The notes under the pieces: model-generated
Seen by the model: only the letters and a program-made list of their open reading frames with translations
Told to the model about the DNA's origin: nothing
The model's database searches: none
Program-made: the position numbers and the translations under genes
Origin: Liolophura sinensis
Lineage: Eukaryota > Mollusca > Polyplacophora > Chitonida > Chitonidae
DNA length: 64,000 nt
Assembly (NCBI RefSeq): GCF_032854445.1
Contig: NC_088295.1
Coordinates: forward strand, 62,229,249-62,293,248
Reading direction: 5' to 3'
In this document: positions 10,175 to 22,779 of the stretch, piece after piece
How the letters are laid out: every line of letters starts with the position of its first letter
Numbering within the stretch: the stretch's first letter is position 1

Positions 10175-13000
10175 GGACAAACACACAGATACCTGATAAG
10201 GTTGAACTTTGGGTCGATTGTATAGGGTTGCAGTAGTCTGGAGCGCTTGGTCAACTTTCGGGTAATGCAAGTATCCTTGCGTACATCATGACGCTCTCTC
10301 CACCTTCCCCCACAGAAGCCAGGGATAATTAAACAGCCTGATAATAATGCTTTCTTGAGCTTAGCGCTCAAGTAACATGGCATCAACTTTGCCTGGTGGA
10401 ATTTCAAGGTTTCACTCCGGCTAACATCCCGGATTTCTCCAAGGCTGTAGAGCAGTAAAACCTGAAAATGAACAGCTTTGGGTTCTATCAGTTCTTTTAT
10501 TCTGTAAAGTTTTTCTAGGAAATTGGGAATTACGAAATAAGCCTGTCTCTAAGGAGCTAGTTACGGCATTTGTTTTTTCCCCCCTCCTTCTGTCGTCGAT
10601 ATAATCAAAGCGGACGCGTTAAATCAATACTTTCTTTCCAGGCTTTGTCAGGTATTTCTGTTTCACCGATTGTACGTTACGTTACATAGCTGTTTTATCA
10701 GAAAACAGTCGTTTGGGAACTGGGCGATGGATTGTTAGACTTGTTTGGTTTGTTCCTCATTTTGTGACATTTATATTTTCTTTGAAGCTGTTTTTGTGAC
10801 ATTTGGGAAGATCAAACGGACCCTTATATTGCTTTAAAGCTCCCATAACTTATGTTTAAGGCAAATGTGAATTTAAATAAGTTGTGAGACATTATTTACA
10901 AAACGGAGGGTTAAAATTAAACGTATCGGATTACATCAATTAAAAACTAATGAATATAAAATCGTATAAACATCAGATCTATCACATATCCCATGTGTCA
11001 AGGATGATCCTAATTAGACAAAATGGCTGTCTGACGTTTACGTTTCCAAATATTTAAAATGCTCATTGTTCATCATTTTTGTAAAACGTCATGAGTATTT
11101 ATAAATTAGATGCGATTTACAATTGAATTAATCTATCTGAGCAATATTTGACGATTATTAAGGTTAAAGTCTTTCAGCATTCTGTTCATTTGTAGGTTGA
11201 TGAAAATTATTTTCTTTCTGAATTATTATATTGCACGTGACCTTGTACGTCTAAAAGAACAAGACGTAAATATTTAAATGTGTCCATTTAGGTAATTTAT
11301 CCCGTGAGACACATCTACTGTAATTCTTCAAGCTGTTGACATGTTTGCAGGATGATTATTCAAGCATTTTATGTAGGCTTTATTCTGCGTTGACGGATCA
11401 AATTATACCTGCCCTGAAACTGACCGGTCTTGTCAATGTAGTTTTATCACCAAAATCAAATTAAAAATGTACATAAATTGCTCTGCACGTTGCACTTTCA
11501 TATGCCAAAAGGTTCAGGAATCAGGGTAACAGAAGCATTATCTTCAGTGGGTGTGAACCTCGGACTACAACGTTGTTGTAGACACGAATCTCTGACGGCA
11601 TTACAATTATCCGTGACTTGCAAAGCGACATTTATACCCTCGGGATACTTAGTGATGTACATGTGACGATATGTAAACCCTTTCTGATACCAGGTACAGA
11701 CGATGGCGACAAAAAATTGAAAGACTTTTCTCTGAAAAATCACGACGTTCATGTTGGGCCATAGGCGAAAGTCAACAATCACACGGTGCGAAAATGTTCT
11801 GTGGCTTTCAAAATACAAAAGTACGAGGCTTTTTTATTAATCAGAAACGACTTAAATGGCTCATACTTTGATCTTAGCACAAAAAGCCTTCCCCGAAATC
11901 CCCGAAACCACAAGCCATGTACTTTGGTTATCTCTGTGAAATGTGACTTCAACAAAGTCATGTATTTTATCACATGGTCAAGTTAGATGTGCGTCTACTC
12001 GATCCTCGTAGTGAACGACAGGCTCATGTTCAGTCCCTCCAAAACCACTGTTGTGCTTTTTGTTGGACGGACCGACTGCACATTTTCTTGTTCAACCTGT
12101 AAATTTCTCAATTTTAAAACAGAATCTTTCAACACCAGCAACCGAATTTGAATATTTCACTTTATTAATATATGTAAATGGGATGCATTACGTAGAATCC
12201 CGAAAAATCATGTTGTAGTCAATTATATCTGACCAACAATAGTACAGTGTCAAATCATGTGATTGTTTTCAATCTATACATACATTATTTTCTGTGGTGT
12301 TGATTATTTAATTCTAACTGTTCATGTAAATACTTAAATACTAGCAAAGGTCTCCTAGCACCATGATTTAAGTAGAATTAGGTAAAATATAAGAACACAC
12401 GACGTGTCTTTTCTGCTGACTTTACATCGATTCTCTCTGGAGAAATAAACATTACATCTGTCATCTACACTGACATGCACCATTGCTCACTGAATGCTTC
12501 CATGGATCCAGAAATCCACAAAGTGATCCAAGCTTTTTTACTGATCAAAAAGGTTAGCCGAAAATTCTACCAAAACGTGCTTTCATTCTTTACGCAATGG
12601 TAAATCGGCTTAGTCCCGGTTTAAGTTCAAATGAAATCCATCCTTTGAGAGCTTAAGTTTAGCAGACCGTGTTCTTCTAGAAGACTTAGTCGTTGTCGTC
12701 CGTGTAACCTGCTTCAAAGGAACTCATCAAATCCACGTACACCCGACTTACTGAAAGTAATTTTACTCGTCTGGTGCACTTGCCAAAATGGCGTTACAGA
12801 CAAATCCACTGGAAGCTAGATTAGAACTTTAATTTTCACCATAACGGCTTTACTTCTGTCCTAGTAGCAAACCAACCCTTTTAAGGTCCTCTTGTTTTTT
12901 GTAATGTTGTCAGCTTCCAGGTTATTTTAGGAATTTAAGGAAAACGTCAGTGAACAGATCTGGGCTAGTATTGGATCAAGAGGTTCTGCTCTAAAACATG
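10175..13000. other. Long stretch without a supported gene
   Basis: The longest open frame is 11498-11818, minus, 106 codons. It ends in a cysteine-containing stretch (VTDNCNAVRDSCLQQRC) but matches no family I know and has no clear splice context. The overlapping opposite-strand frames at 11478-11666 and 11786-11986 share the same DNA. No repeats are obvious. Confidence 0.45.
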
Positions 13001-13004
13001 GGCT

Positions 13005-13070
13005 GCATTAAAATGGTCGAGTGGTTAGCGTGCTCGCCCGTTTAGAGATCGGGTTCGCTTCACAGTCAAA
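13005..13070 (+). other. tRNA-like block (possible SINE head remnant)
   Basis: ggtcgagtggttagcgtg resembles a Pol III A box, and atcgggttcgcttc further on resembles a degraded B box. It does not fold as a complete tRNA to my eye, and no SINE tail follows. Confidence 0.3.
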
Positions 13071-13074
13071 TTAA

Positions 13075-14610
13075 AGCTAAGACTTCTAAGAGTTAGCAGT
13101 CCTCGACGCTCCGCGCTGCGAATCCTGCATACTTACTGCTGTAGTGGTACTGGATGTGAAGACCGAGAACATTCCCAGATCATTCACAGAAAACTGTCAT
13201 CGACTGCTTCTTTTTAATTGCCTATTACACAGTCCTATTTTCTCATTTTAATTGCCTATAACCCCGTCCTTTCTCATTTTATACACAATTATGATTTGGC
13301 AGCTACACAATCGTAACAGTAGTTTTCACTAACAAACGGTGTGCATTGCAGCCACTGAACTGCGTTGATATTTCTGTTTCAGTTGTAACTTTTTTGAATA
13401 AATATAGGGTCTGTAGAATATATACCTTCAACGGTTAAACTATCAAGGTTTGCATGTAGCTTGTGGCCATCTGTAGAAATAACAGTTTTTATACCCAATG
13501 TCTCGTCCTTCCCGCCTGTGCAGCTGAGATTGTTTAAATTTTTATGGCTATGATAGGATGAATATGTCTGTCTGTGCTAAATTTCCTTCTAAAACTCTTC
13601 TAGATGGAGCCGAAATCATCCGCGAAATAGGAAATCAAACGACATCATCGTCCCTATAGCTTTCCAAAATGGAAAAGAAATCTCTGCTTTATGTCTGGAA
13701 TCAGCAAATGGATCATCTGGGATTTTCAAGTTTTTATGATCTCCAATGGATAGACAGGCCTAACCCGGAACAAATTCATATCTTTTCTCCAACTATCACA
13801 TTTTTTTCTCTGGGCAAACGCGAAATGTTCATTTTCTACGTCTAAAGCTACAGCTGTCTACTGGGATTTTCCTGTATATCTTTTAATCAAGACAGATTTT
13901 CAATCTCGAAAAAGTATGATGCTTTGGTCTGTTCACCTGCACATGGCCATAAACTCTAAAAAAACAAAATGTGAAAAGAGTTGCATTTAGCAAAATAAAA
14001 GAGTGAAGGGAAGCCTTTATGGTGCACGGTATGTGAAGATCAAGACTAATTATCCATCTAAATGTATGTAAGATCCATTTTGGGGGTAATTCGTGTAAAA
14101 GTCTTTACTCTTATTAGAATTTATGTATTTGTACTGTATAAACTTGGTTACTATGGGACTAATTAGTTAAGAGAAAAAGAGAAAAAACAGAACAAGAAAA
14201 CCATGAAACCTCTTAAGAAAGGGAGATAATTGAACTGACACAATTGCCATCGACACGCAGGAGACCACGTTTTAGAATAGGATCAGTTGAATTTTCTCCG
14301 GCATTTCGGCACTCTTTAAATTGCATCACTGTGCTTGTCTTTCACAGTGCTTCTTAAATCTGAAATGATTTAAGTGTTCTGTCACTGATCTTGTGAGGCG
14401 AGGGCGTACTTAGACTGTGAACTCATAAGGGTGAAATGATCCTCCCTGTCTACTGCATTTTGGTCATGATTTCGCTTTTAAACCACAAGATATTACGTGT
14501 GTCATACCAATCCTAATATAGTGTACGTAAATGGCCGTTCTGTCTTTTTCTCTTCGTTACAACTGCACGCTCAGTACAGCTATCGTCAAACAAGTTTAAT
14601 ATTTATTTCA
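13075..14610. other. No supported gene
   Basis: Intergenic-looking; nothing recognised. Confidence 0.5.
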
Positions 14611-14611
14611 A

Positions 14612-14822
14612 CTTATTTATTGATTTGATATGAGTTTTACGCCATACGCAAGAATATTTCGGTTATACAACGACTGGCATCGTTATGTTCCGAGGAAACC
14701 GGGAAGAGCCCAACAGGATCCGATTAACATCCGCAGGCTGCTGACAGACCTTCCTACGTACGGTCAGGAAGAAAGCAAACATGAGCTGGACTTGAACTCA
14801 CAGCGACTGCAGAGGCCTCTAT
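14612..14822 (-). mobile_element. SINE-A copy, nearly complete
   Basis: Tail tatttattgatttgat, then gagttttacgccatacgcaa, aggaaaccgggaagagccc, ccgcaggctgctgacagacc and gagctggacttgaactcaca (the B-box region in reverse). It ends at gcagaggcctc, where the A-box half is lost. The open frame at 14630-14830 is inside this element. Confidence 0.9.
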
Positions 14823-14956
14823 TCACCTAAATACAGCCATGTGTAGCTGATTATAACTGCAATTTTTGGGCTAGGTTATTGTCTGTAGTAAACCCGCGGG
14901 TGACAGGGAATACGGGTAAAACACCAATCCAATAAATCTTTCACAGGTGTTCAGGT

Positions 14957-15295
14957 TTATAGAGGCAGAACATTGGAGTTCCCGGAATAAACCATTGGCC
15001 TTTGGCTAGTGAGTGTAGAAGTTTTCCACATGAAAGAAAATACCTTTGATGTGAATAAATCATCCATAGGGCAGGGAATTAGAGACAGCATACATACAAA
15101 AAAGGAATAAGCATTATGTATAATTATAGTGGTACAACTGGAACCTTTGATGCTCGACGCTGTATACATGCTTAGTTCCCCGGGTACAAGTTCCACTTTA
15201 ACAGCTGTCTTATATTGTTTGTGCTTTTCCGGGATATACTTCCACGTTATCCCGACTTCACCATTAATTTTTTTTTCACCGCTAATATTCACCAT
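14957..15295 (-). other. Open frame of 112 codons, unassigned
   Basis: It starts with ATG at 15295 and ends at 14957. It includes a hydrophobic patch in the middle (around TTIIIHNAYSFFVCML) but no domain I recognise. It has no neighbours or regulatory context to support it. It may be chance or part of an unrecognised repeat. Confidence 0.15.
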
Positions 15296-15397
15296 TACTT
15301 AAATATGTTTTTAAGTTTCACCATATCTGCTCTAACAAAGAGCGTTCATTATCGAACTTAAGAGACTGTTTGCTTTTCATGGTGGTTGACAACCAGT

Positions 15398-15530
15398 TTG
15401 ATTTGTGTTTTACGCCGTACTCAAGAATATTTTACTTATACGAAGGCGGAAACCATTATGGTCGGAGGAAACCGGACAGAAAACCCACGACCATCAGCAG
15501 GCTGCTCGTAGACCGCCCCACGTACGGCAA
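15398..15530 (-). mobile_element. SINE-A fragment (3' part)
   Basis: gtgttttacgccgtactcaa, gaatattttacttatacg, accattatggtcggaggaaa and gaccatcagcaggctgctcg, ending at cccacgtacggc. The head is missing. It overlaps two spurious plus-strand open frames. Confidence 0.9.
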
Positions 15531-15749
15531 CATTTTTTGGGCCTTTGTGTATGTCTTCATCTGTTCTGTCCGCAAAATTCAGCACCGTACTAACTCAATG
15601 CCACATGGGGAATCTTTGACGCAGAATCAACCACACACTTAATGCTTCAGTGTTTAATGGCAATGGTATGAACGAATGCAATCAAGATATTGTCGAACAT
15701 TTCTGATGAGATACAGCTTTTTACCGGCGTAAAGTATTCATATCTTAAA

Positions 15750-16500
15750 ATATAGTATCTTGGAGGAGGTAGCACAGACGTCAAAGCTTCATGAAAAGCC
15801 AAAGTGTAATTGTCACCATGTGCCCAGACAAGATTAACTTAATTTGTTTTTTGGATGAAGCAGGAATACCAACCACGCCTGTCTTCACGAACATGCAAAT
15901 GTAGTAAATGGCGAGGTGAAAAAAACAACAAAAAAGCTCAGTCCAGCAACGTGATCAGCTTTGGATATTTCTCATTTATAATGCATTCCCTTAGCCAAGG
16001 CTGTAGGGATTACTTGGAATGCATGAACCGTTGGATGTAAATATTGGATGTTGTAGGAACAAGCACAATGTGGTTAAGCACTCAAAAATATCTGAATATC
16101 TTTTTCAACATTCCGTTCTCCTACTTGCAGTTTTCACTTATATATGACATTTGTTACTGACAACAAATGCTATATGTACTCAGTACCATTTCGCAACGAT
16201 TCCCACCTGTAATCAACAATTGCCGAGTAGTTTAGCGATGCCTAAGTCTCTTGATTCCCAAACACACGGGTCTCACCCGATGTTATGTTTTGCGTGATGG
16301 CCAGATGTATCTGTCAAGGCCGGACGTCATCTTTATCTGTAGTCCAAGACGGGTTAATTTCTTGACAGCCATGAGGCATTTCGGGGCATGGCTTACACTG
16401 AAGACAAATCTCATTTCAATAAAGTTCATTAAATATTCTTTTTCCGTTTGCTGATTGACAAAATTTTTGACCTTGAAGGTTTGCTTCACTCCTTACTGAT
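15750..16500 (-). repeat. Long interspersed repeat containing REP-X (copy a)
   Basis: The section 15760-16040 (gaggtagcacagacgtcaa, gacaagattaact, taatgcattcccttagcc, ggctgtagggattactt) matches 18425-18780. The section 16228-16490 is the REP-X core in minus orientation (atggccagatgtatctgt, gggttaatttcttgacagcc, ttcaataaagttcatt). The two parts occur together in both copies, so the true repeat is probably 0.8-1 kb. Its class is unknown to me. Confidence 0.7.
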
Positions 16501-16504
16501 GAAC

Positions 16505-17555
16505 CGAGGTTTATTGGGAGTATTTCAGTGATAGACCTTGAATAACTTTATCCAGAATGTGTAACCAGTTGATGAAAAATCTCATTCCAGTGTTTGATTC
16601 CGCCAACTTTGATCCAGGCAAGTCCTATTACTAGCATGTAGTGTTATTACTTTGATTTTTTTTCAGTCTACAAATCTTGTCGAAAAATGTTACGTCACAG
16701 TCCTTCATGCTTTTTTCGTTGTTTTGTAGAAAGAATGTTTCTCTCAGAGATGATGTTGCATTATTTACATATTTTTTTCATTTTTGCAAAACAATTGCGA
16801 TAAGATAAGTCACGAAGCGAGTATATATGCACAACAGTTTACTACAACTCGATGATTAAAAATGCAGGTAAAAGATAGGGTTTAATAGAGGAGCACATAA
16901 TGTTAGCAATAAGGTCACTAAATTAACGGACAGAATCATAATCATATTTGTTTGAAGTTTCCTGACGTCTAGCAAGACCTTCTCGTTTCGTGCAGAGTTC
17001 CGAAAATATCCCACTGACATGGCGAAACGCTGGACTCAACAATTAAGTCAAAATCAGGGACGAGTCATGCAACGGTTATCTCCCAGGAAACGGAGTGCAA
17101 ATTAAAGTTGAAAACTGATAGCAGATTTTTAATCATTTGGTGTTATTTAGACATTTTTTTCCCGTCTTTCAATCCAACTGGACACTCGCCTTTTCGGAGC
17201 AGTACACGAGGCATTCACTCTGAGTTGATAAATCTTTCACTGCTCGCCTCGCCACTTCATCGACAGTTTCTTAGGTCCATAATAAAATCATTTACTTTAA
17301 AAATTACATTGGACGCGATGCGAGACTTCGTGAAAGAAGATTAACACAACATTCTGGAATAGTAAGAAATTCGTCAAAAAGGCACGATAGTTTCCTCGTG
17401 ACGTAATACTTTGATTTTAAGTTATCGCACTGACTAAAATATTTTACTCTGAAGAATAGTCTGCGCTGTAAGACCAGCTAGGGCTTCAACGATCATTATT
17501 TCCATTTCTTTTAATCACGATTTTCTGTTCTGTTTCCTTTCTTCTTACATTGACG
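16505..17555. other. No supported gene
   Basis: The 78-codon plus-strand open frame at 17108-17344 has no recognisable domain. Confidence 0.45.
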
Positions 17556-17559
17556 TACA

Positions 17560-17610
17560 TCGCCGCTATTTGACTGAAAAATTGTTAAGCACGACGTTAA
17601 ACCCTAAGCA
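17560..17610 (+). mobile_element. SINE 3'-end fragment
   Basis: gttaagcacgacgttaaacc followed by ctaagcat resembles the 3' end of tRNA-derived mollusc SINEs. Only about 50 bp is recognisable. Confidence 0.4.
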
Positions 17611-17614
17611 TACA

Positions 17615-18385
17615 TTATTTACGGCATTATGAGAAATTGTTGTCCTACAGCAGGGATATATTCATTAGACCCTTAGTGCTCGATGAAGTATTGGTCCTCC
17701 AACAAAAGCTTGACCTTTTGATGTCGTAGTGCCTGTATTTGATCGGGGTACACAAACCACGTTATCGCGACTTTTTAGACACTCCGCATCAAATATTTAT
17801 CATCACATATAAATATATTAAAGTATAATCACACAATGTATCCGGTCTAACATTGGCCGTCTGTTATCGAACCTAAGGCTCTGTTTTCCGTCACGGTGGT
17901 TGGAGAGATTGCCCTTTCCTTTGACACACTCAGACGAAGGAAAAACGGAAGTTAATATTGGACTAAATTGTTAACTCATTGTCTCAAGTATTAAATCGGA
18001 AATTGACTACACAGAAAAGGTCTTGAGAATACTTTCCTCTATTTTTCATCACGATTTAGATTCATGATTCCTTAGCTTTAATAAACAGATTTTTGGGCAT
18101 AATAGTATTTAATAGAGGCCGCCCTATTCATTACGACTGCCTGTGCACATATGACCGGTGTATAGGGTCATTTGTCTCAGCAATAAAATGACGAAAATCT
18201 TTAATTCCATTTCACAATGGGAATCATAGAAGTTAAGTACCATGTCATCAAAATAACACTTAATACCTCATTGTTTCATGGCGAAATTACTACTCAGAAT
18301 GATTGCAAAGAAAGGTTTATGTGCCAGCTGGATATATGGAGTCATTTTACCAAATAAACCATTCGTCGCCCATCATACATGACTT
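17615..18385. other. No supported gene
   Basis: Nothing recognised. Confidence 0.45.
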
Positions 18386-18389
18386 GAAA

Positions 18390-19455
18390 ACTCTCATCGC
18401 AAACAATAACATATAAAATAGAGGTCCTTTTGGGAGGTAACACAGATGTCAATGTTTCCCTATGAACCAAAGTAGATCTACCAGCAGGTGTCGAGACAAG
18501 ATAAGCTGAAATTGCTTTTAGAATGAAGCCATAGCACCAAACACACCTTCCCCCACAAACAGACAAAGTGATAAAGTGAAAATAGTCAGCCCAATAACTA
18601 ATCTTATTAAACCTGGAAATTACCAGTAAGGCCACACGTCTGAATTTCTGTCTACACCATGTAGGACAAAGGCTCAGTCTTTATACTTCGTCTAGTTCAC
18701 GGCGTAGTTCAGGGACAGCATTAGGCATGCTTCATTTATAAGACAATTCCTAAGACTAGGCTGTAGAGATTACTTTGAAATCAACGAAGATACAATGTTT
18801 CAGTCTAATATTGTCTGTACAGTATCATACAAATATGATATTGTACAGACAAATAATGACAACAGTTACTCAAAAATATCTGAAAAGTGACGTTTATCTG
18901 ATTTTCCAAAAAACATTGACCTGCGTAAAGTTGTTTTTATCTGGCATCCGTTATTGGCAATAATGTATATTGATATTTTAATATTCATAATCGGTACTAC
19001 GCTTTATAATCATTATGCTGTTGGTATGAAAGAAACGTATCTCTTCTCATTCCTGTTATACTGCAAGGTAATTAAAGTGTTAAAGGGTTAAACAAAGCCA
19101 GAAGCGAATAGGTCAGTGAAGGAAACTTCCCCACAAACATCGCGGGATCATTGCCTGACAGTTTCGCTTCGAAACAATGTGCACTTTTGCGATCGATTCC
19201 TGTCGTTTCAACAAGTGCTCGACAATTTTAGAGACGCCAAAGTCTATTGATTCCCAGACATACTGATCTGGCATGATGTTGTGTTTTGTGTGATGGCCAG
19301 ACATTTCTGTCGGGGCGGGAAGCTATCTGGCCCTGTACAGTGACACGGGTTAATTTCGTGGCAGCCGCCTGACATTTCGAGCCACGGTTTACACTGGAGA
19401 CTAATCTCATTTCAGTGAAGTTCATCAAATATCATACCCTTGATTGACAGGTTGG
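18390..19455 (-). repeat. Long interspersed repeat containing REP-X (copy b)
   Basis: Second copy of the repeat at 15750-16500, in the same orientation. It has gaggtaacacagatgtcaat, gacaagataagct, ggctgtagagattactt and ctcaaaaatatctga, then the REP-X core at about 19200-19440 (gtgatggccagacatttctg, gacacgggttaatttcgtgg, ttcagtgaagttcatc). A small hairpin at 18811-18852 lies between the two parts. Confidence 0.7.
18811..18852. repeat. Perfect-looking hairpin, 19-bp arms, 4-nt loop
   Basis: ttgtctgtacagtatcata at 18811-18829 pairs with tatgatattgtacagacaa at 18834-18852, with loop caaa. All 19 positions pair in RNA, one of them as G-U. Confidence 0.9.
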
Positions 19456-19459
19456 ATAA

Positions 19460-20165
19460 CCAGGGTCGTACGTCGTGGTACCTCAGGATTTTACTCTGAG
19501 GATATCATGGACGAATTTGAAGATATATCGCTGTTCTTCACAGTGTTACGTGTTTTACCATGTAATTACATATACCTTAAGTGTATACACCAGAATACAT
19601 GTGATCTTACAATGCTTTTCTTTTCGTAGATAAAAATTCAAACCAGAAAAACAATTAAATGATAAAAAAATTACGTAGTTTTTGAATGTTCAATGCATAT
19701 AAATTCCTGTCCCCAGGAAGATGAAACTGACCTTGGCTTAGCACAGGCTTAGTCCTTGTCTTCAAAACTGTTTTCTGTTCAGAATTTGTGACTAACTGAA
19801 GGGATTGTTCTTTTAACACAGCAAGTATTAACTGTCAACGCAAATTTAGAACTAACGCTGAAGGTCAAACCTTATTCACATCAGTTTAGTGTAAGTCCGT
19901 ATTAACTTTGTGATCCAAAAGCTCGGTTGTTCAAAACTGGTTTAAGGCTTAATATTAGATTTAAATTCAAGCAAAGCCTTCAATTTTGCCTAAAAAAACT
20001 GTGTAATATTACATTAAATATGAACTAAAACTGCTGCTGTCATGCTTTGAATTTGGAGAACTGCATTGACTGCTGAGTTGGGCTAAAAATGAAACATAAA
20101 ATATGGCTTAGTACAAGTATTAGCTAATACACTTTCGAATATTTGAACCCAGGACCCTCGTACAT
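19460..20165. other. No supported gene
   Basis: Nothing recognised. Confidence 0.45.
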
Positions 20166-20168
20166 AAG

Positions 20169-20525
20169 AATAATTCATGGAGGTTAAGAAGGATTGGTAA
20201 AGGTTATGAAGGATTCATGAAGTTTATGAAGGATTTATAAAGGTTAATTCATGAAGGTTATGAAGGATTTATAAAGGTTAAGAATGATTCATGAAGGTTA
20301 AGAATGATTCATGAAGGTTATGAAGGATTCATAAAGGTTAAGAATGATTCATGAAGGTTATGAAGGATTCATAAAGGTTAAGAATGATTCATGAAGGTTA
20401 TGAAGGATTCATAAAGGTTAAGAATGATTCATGAAGGTTAAGAATGATTCATGAAGGTTATGAAGGATTCATAAAGGTTAAGAATGATTCATGAAGGTTA
20501 TGAAGGATTCATGAAGGTGAAGAAA
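20169..20525. repeat. 20-bp minisatellite with 40-bp higher-order alternation
   Basis: Two related 20-mers, gattcatgaaggttatgaag and gattcataaaggttaagaat, alternate. There are about 17-18 units, with a few irregular units at the left edge and the order slightly scrambled inside. Confidence 0.95.
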
Positions 20526-20529
20526 TTCC

Positions 20530-21230
20530 TCGTCCTATACATGACGAACAATATGTGTAATAAAGTGTGTCTAATATTTCCACATCAATTATTGTAAAAA
20601 CAAACAAGGTGTTTGTGTGAAATAAAGATTGTTTGTTGACATTTGCTCAGGCCCAAATTACATTGAGTGGAGCTGCTGTTTTACACCCAACAGCACTCAA
20701 GCAGAGTCGCAGATAATTGCATCAGTTTTAAACCTCGTTTCATTCGTTTTTGAAAAGGCCTTGACGTATTTAATTAAATAAGGACTCCATCAGAATCAAT
20801 ATTAACACTAAACGTTTTTTAATCACCATCTATGAATTCAGAATGTTATATCCAGCAAATATTTCAGAATGTTTTCTTTACATATCAGTCTAAAAATCAA
20901 CACTGAAACCCTGAACTTGCTTATTCTGAACAACCCTCCAACCTTTGCCCAAGGGTTTCCAGCTGAACACCAGGTTTACAGCAGGATATAAGCCCCAATA
21001 CACGCATTCAAAACTGAGCCTACTTCCCCACATTTGGCGTCCGCATGGGATGATATTAAGGAACCTTGCCATTCGATCCTCCTAAACCAGCCAGGTCTGG
21101 AGTCTAATACTCTTAGTCGTTCTTCCAGGGAATTCTATGGAGCCTTTAAGATGTGAACGCTGCGCATTACAGACCGATATATTGCTTATTAACTTGGCCA
21201 GATGTTCACACAATAGATTCAAATAGCCTT
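20530..21230. other. No supported gene
   Basis: The 60-codon minus-strand frame at 20890-21072 has no recognised motif. Confidence 0.45.
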
Positions 21231-21235
21231 CTAGG

Positions 21236-21410
21236 GATATAATGTATCGTGGCTATAAAGAAACATGTTCTCGATAAAGTATTCCAAACTCAGCCTTACA
21301 AAAGCCCAATGAGGGAACGTCTGGAAATTCCGTACAAATAATCGAGCTTTAGAAATATCAACGTCAGGATGATGCCCTATGTGGTTTAGAAAAAGAAACA
21401 GTTCAGACAA
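21236..21410 (-). repeat. REP-Y copy 1
   Basis: gtacaaataatcgagctttag followed by aaatatcaacgtcagg matches, in reverse, the blocks at 30270-30320 and 42520-42560. Class unknown; see the REP-Y entries at 30 and 42 kb. Confidence 0.6.
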
Positions 21411-21671
21411 CATTTAGATGAAATCAATTTTGAAGCAGAGGACGGCCCTCGCGCCACAGATCTTTCTGAATTACTTTTTCAGATCTGTGAGACTATTCTA
21501 TGTCTATGAAAAGAAAAAAATATGAAGCGACATTTCGTCCAAATAAACGTCTCCTTATTTGGCATATTTTTGTCTTTTTTTACAAAATGGTTTTCTGTAC
21601 ATCAGCCTTGCTGACAATATACGCTGACTACAAATGAAACATTAACACCAACGGGAGTTACTTTCTTTATT

Positions 21672-21995
21672 CAGAATTTATTTATTTATTTAATCATTGT
21701 CCAAAGCCATACTCAAGAATTTTTCGCTTATATGATGGGGGGTCAGTTAGATGGGTGGTGGAAACCGGAAGGCCAGGAATACACCACTGCAGGGTCTTTG
21801 ACGAACTATCCCACGTGTGACATACGGTAATGCACATCATAGTGCTAGTGGAAGACACGTGGTCTTCAACGAACGTTAAACAGCACAAACGGTCACATGG
21901 GCGTCGTCGACCGCCCATTGTCACCATGGCCTCACGCACAGTGAGAGCGGGGAATTTACACGTTCCCTTCCCAAGGCCGGGATTGAACTAGGATT
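21672..21995 (-). mobile_element. tRNA-derived SINE of a longer subfamily (SINE-C)
   Basis: It shares the SINE-A tail domain (tttatttaatcattgtccaa, agccatactcaagaattttt) but continues into a different body: cccacgtgtgacatacgg, gaagacacgtggtcttcaac, cgcacagtgagagcgggg. It finishes with ggccgggattgaactagg, a B-box-like end in reverse. This points to domain swapping between SINE families. The minus-strand open frame inside it is not a gene. Confidence 0.65.
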
Positions 21996-22425
21996 TTGTA
22001 AAAAGCGTTAACGATACCATTACGATAATAACCAAAACAATCTGCTAATTAATTAATTGCACATTTCCTAATTCCACAAGTGGCGTGTTCGTTTTGAGCT
22101 ACAATTATCTTATTTTTATGCAAGATTAAATGGCATTACATCTACACGAAAGCGTTCAGTTGCATTGTTTCAGGCTGTTTAAGCCGGCTTTATTGCGGCG
22201 TGTTTTCATATGATAGCCGTGAAAGCCGATCTCATCCACATTTGGTACAGGTACACGCGTGATCCAGAATTAAATGCACATAAACCAAAAGTGAGTAAAA
22301 CTACCCGAAAATTTCCATGTATTTCATGATGGCATTTTACGATGGCATAAATGTTTGTCCTATAATACAGATTCGTCAACGTGAAAACCTTGAATTAAAG
22401 TAAGAACTGATACTCTAAAATCATT

Positions 22426-22492
22426 TGACCTCGTTGTGATTAGAACAAGAAACCTTCTAAGCTGGAGTCAGATGCGCCACCGTTGCGGAGTC
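22426..22492 (-). pseudogene. tRNA-Trp pseudogene
   Basis: Aligned to the intact tRNA-Trp genes at 49, 51 and 55 kb it keeps the CCA anticodon context (ctggagtcag on the plus strand). It lacks 5 nt near the acceptor/D-arm junction and has a damaged B box (gattagaac for gattcgaac). The right flank, gaggcatgttaatctgcaa, also matches the flank of the intact genes (aggcatgtcaacctgtaa). It therefore descends from the same duplicated segment and is not a lone retrocopy. Confidence 0.8.
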
Positions 22493-22499
22493 AAAATGG

Positions 22500-22770
22500 T
22501 CTACGACTTGCTGAGAGGCATGTTAATCTGCAAAATATATACAAGACATACAAGAAAACTTTAATCCCTAGCCTGTTTTACCCTTGCACTTGTTTTTTGT
22601 ATTAATCGATACAACCTTTACACTGTGACAGGGTATTATTATATGTCGGTCACGTGGTCTAAACACGGGCTAGAAATCAGCTAGAAGGCTACAGAACCCT
22701 TACACTTCATCACTGTGCCCATGCGTAAAAGAAACCCTGTGAGAACCCTTCCCAACCAGAGTTCTGTAAA
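22500..22770. other. No supported gene
   Basis: Nothing recognised. Confidence 0.4.
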
Positions 22771-22779
22771 CCTATTTTG

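Noticed and set aside
11498-11818. 106-codon minus-strand frame with several cysteines
   Set aside because: No cysteine spacing of a known family, opposite-strand frames equally long, and no splice or poly(A) context.
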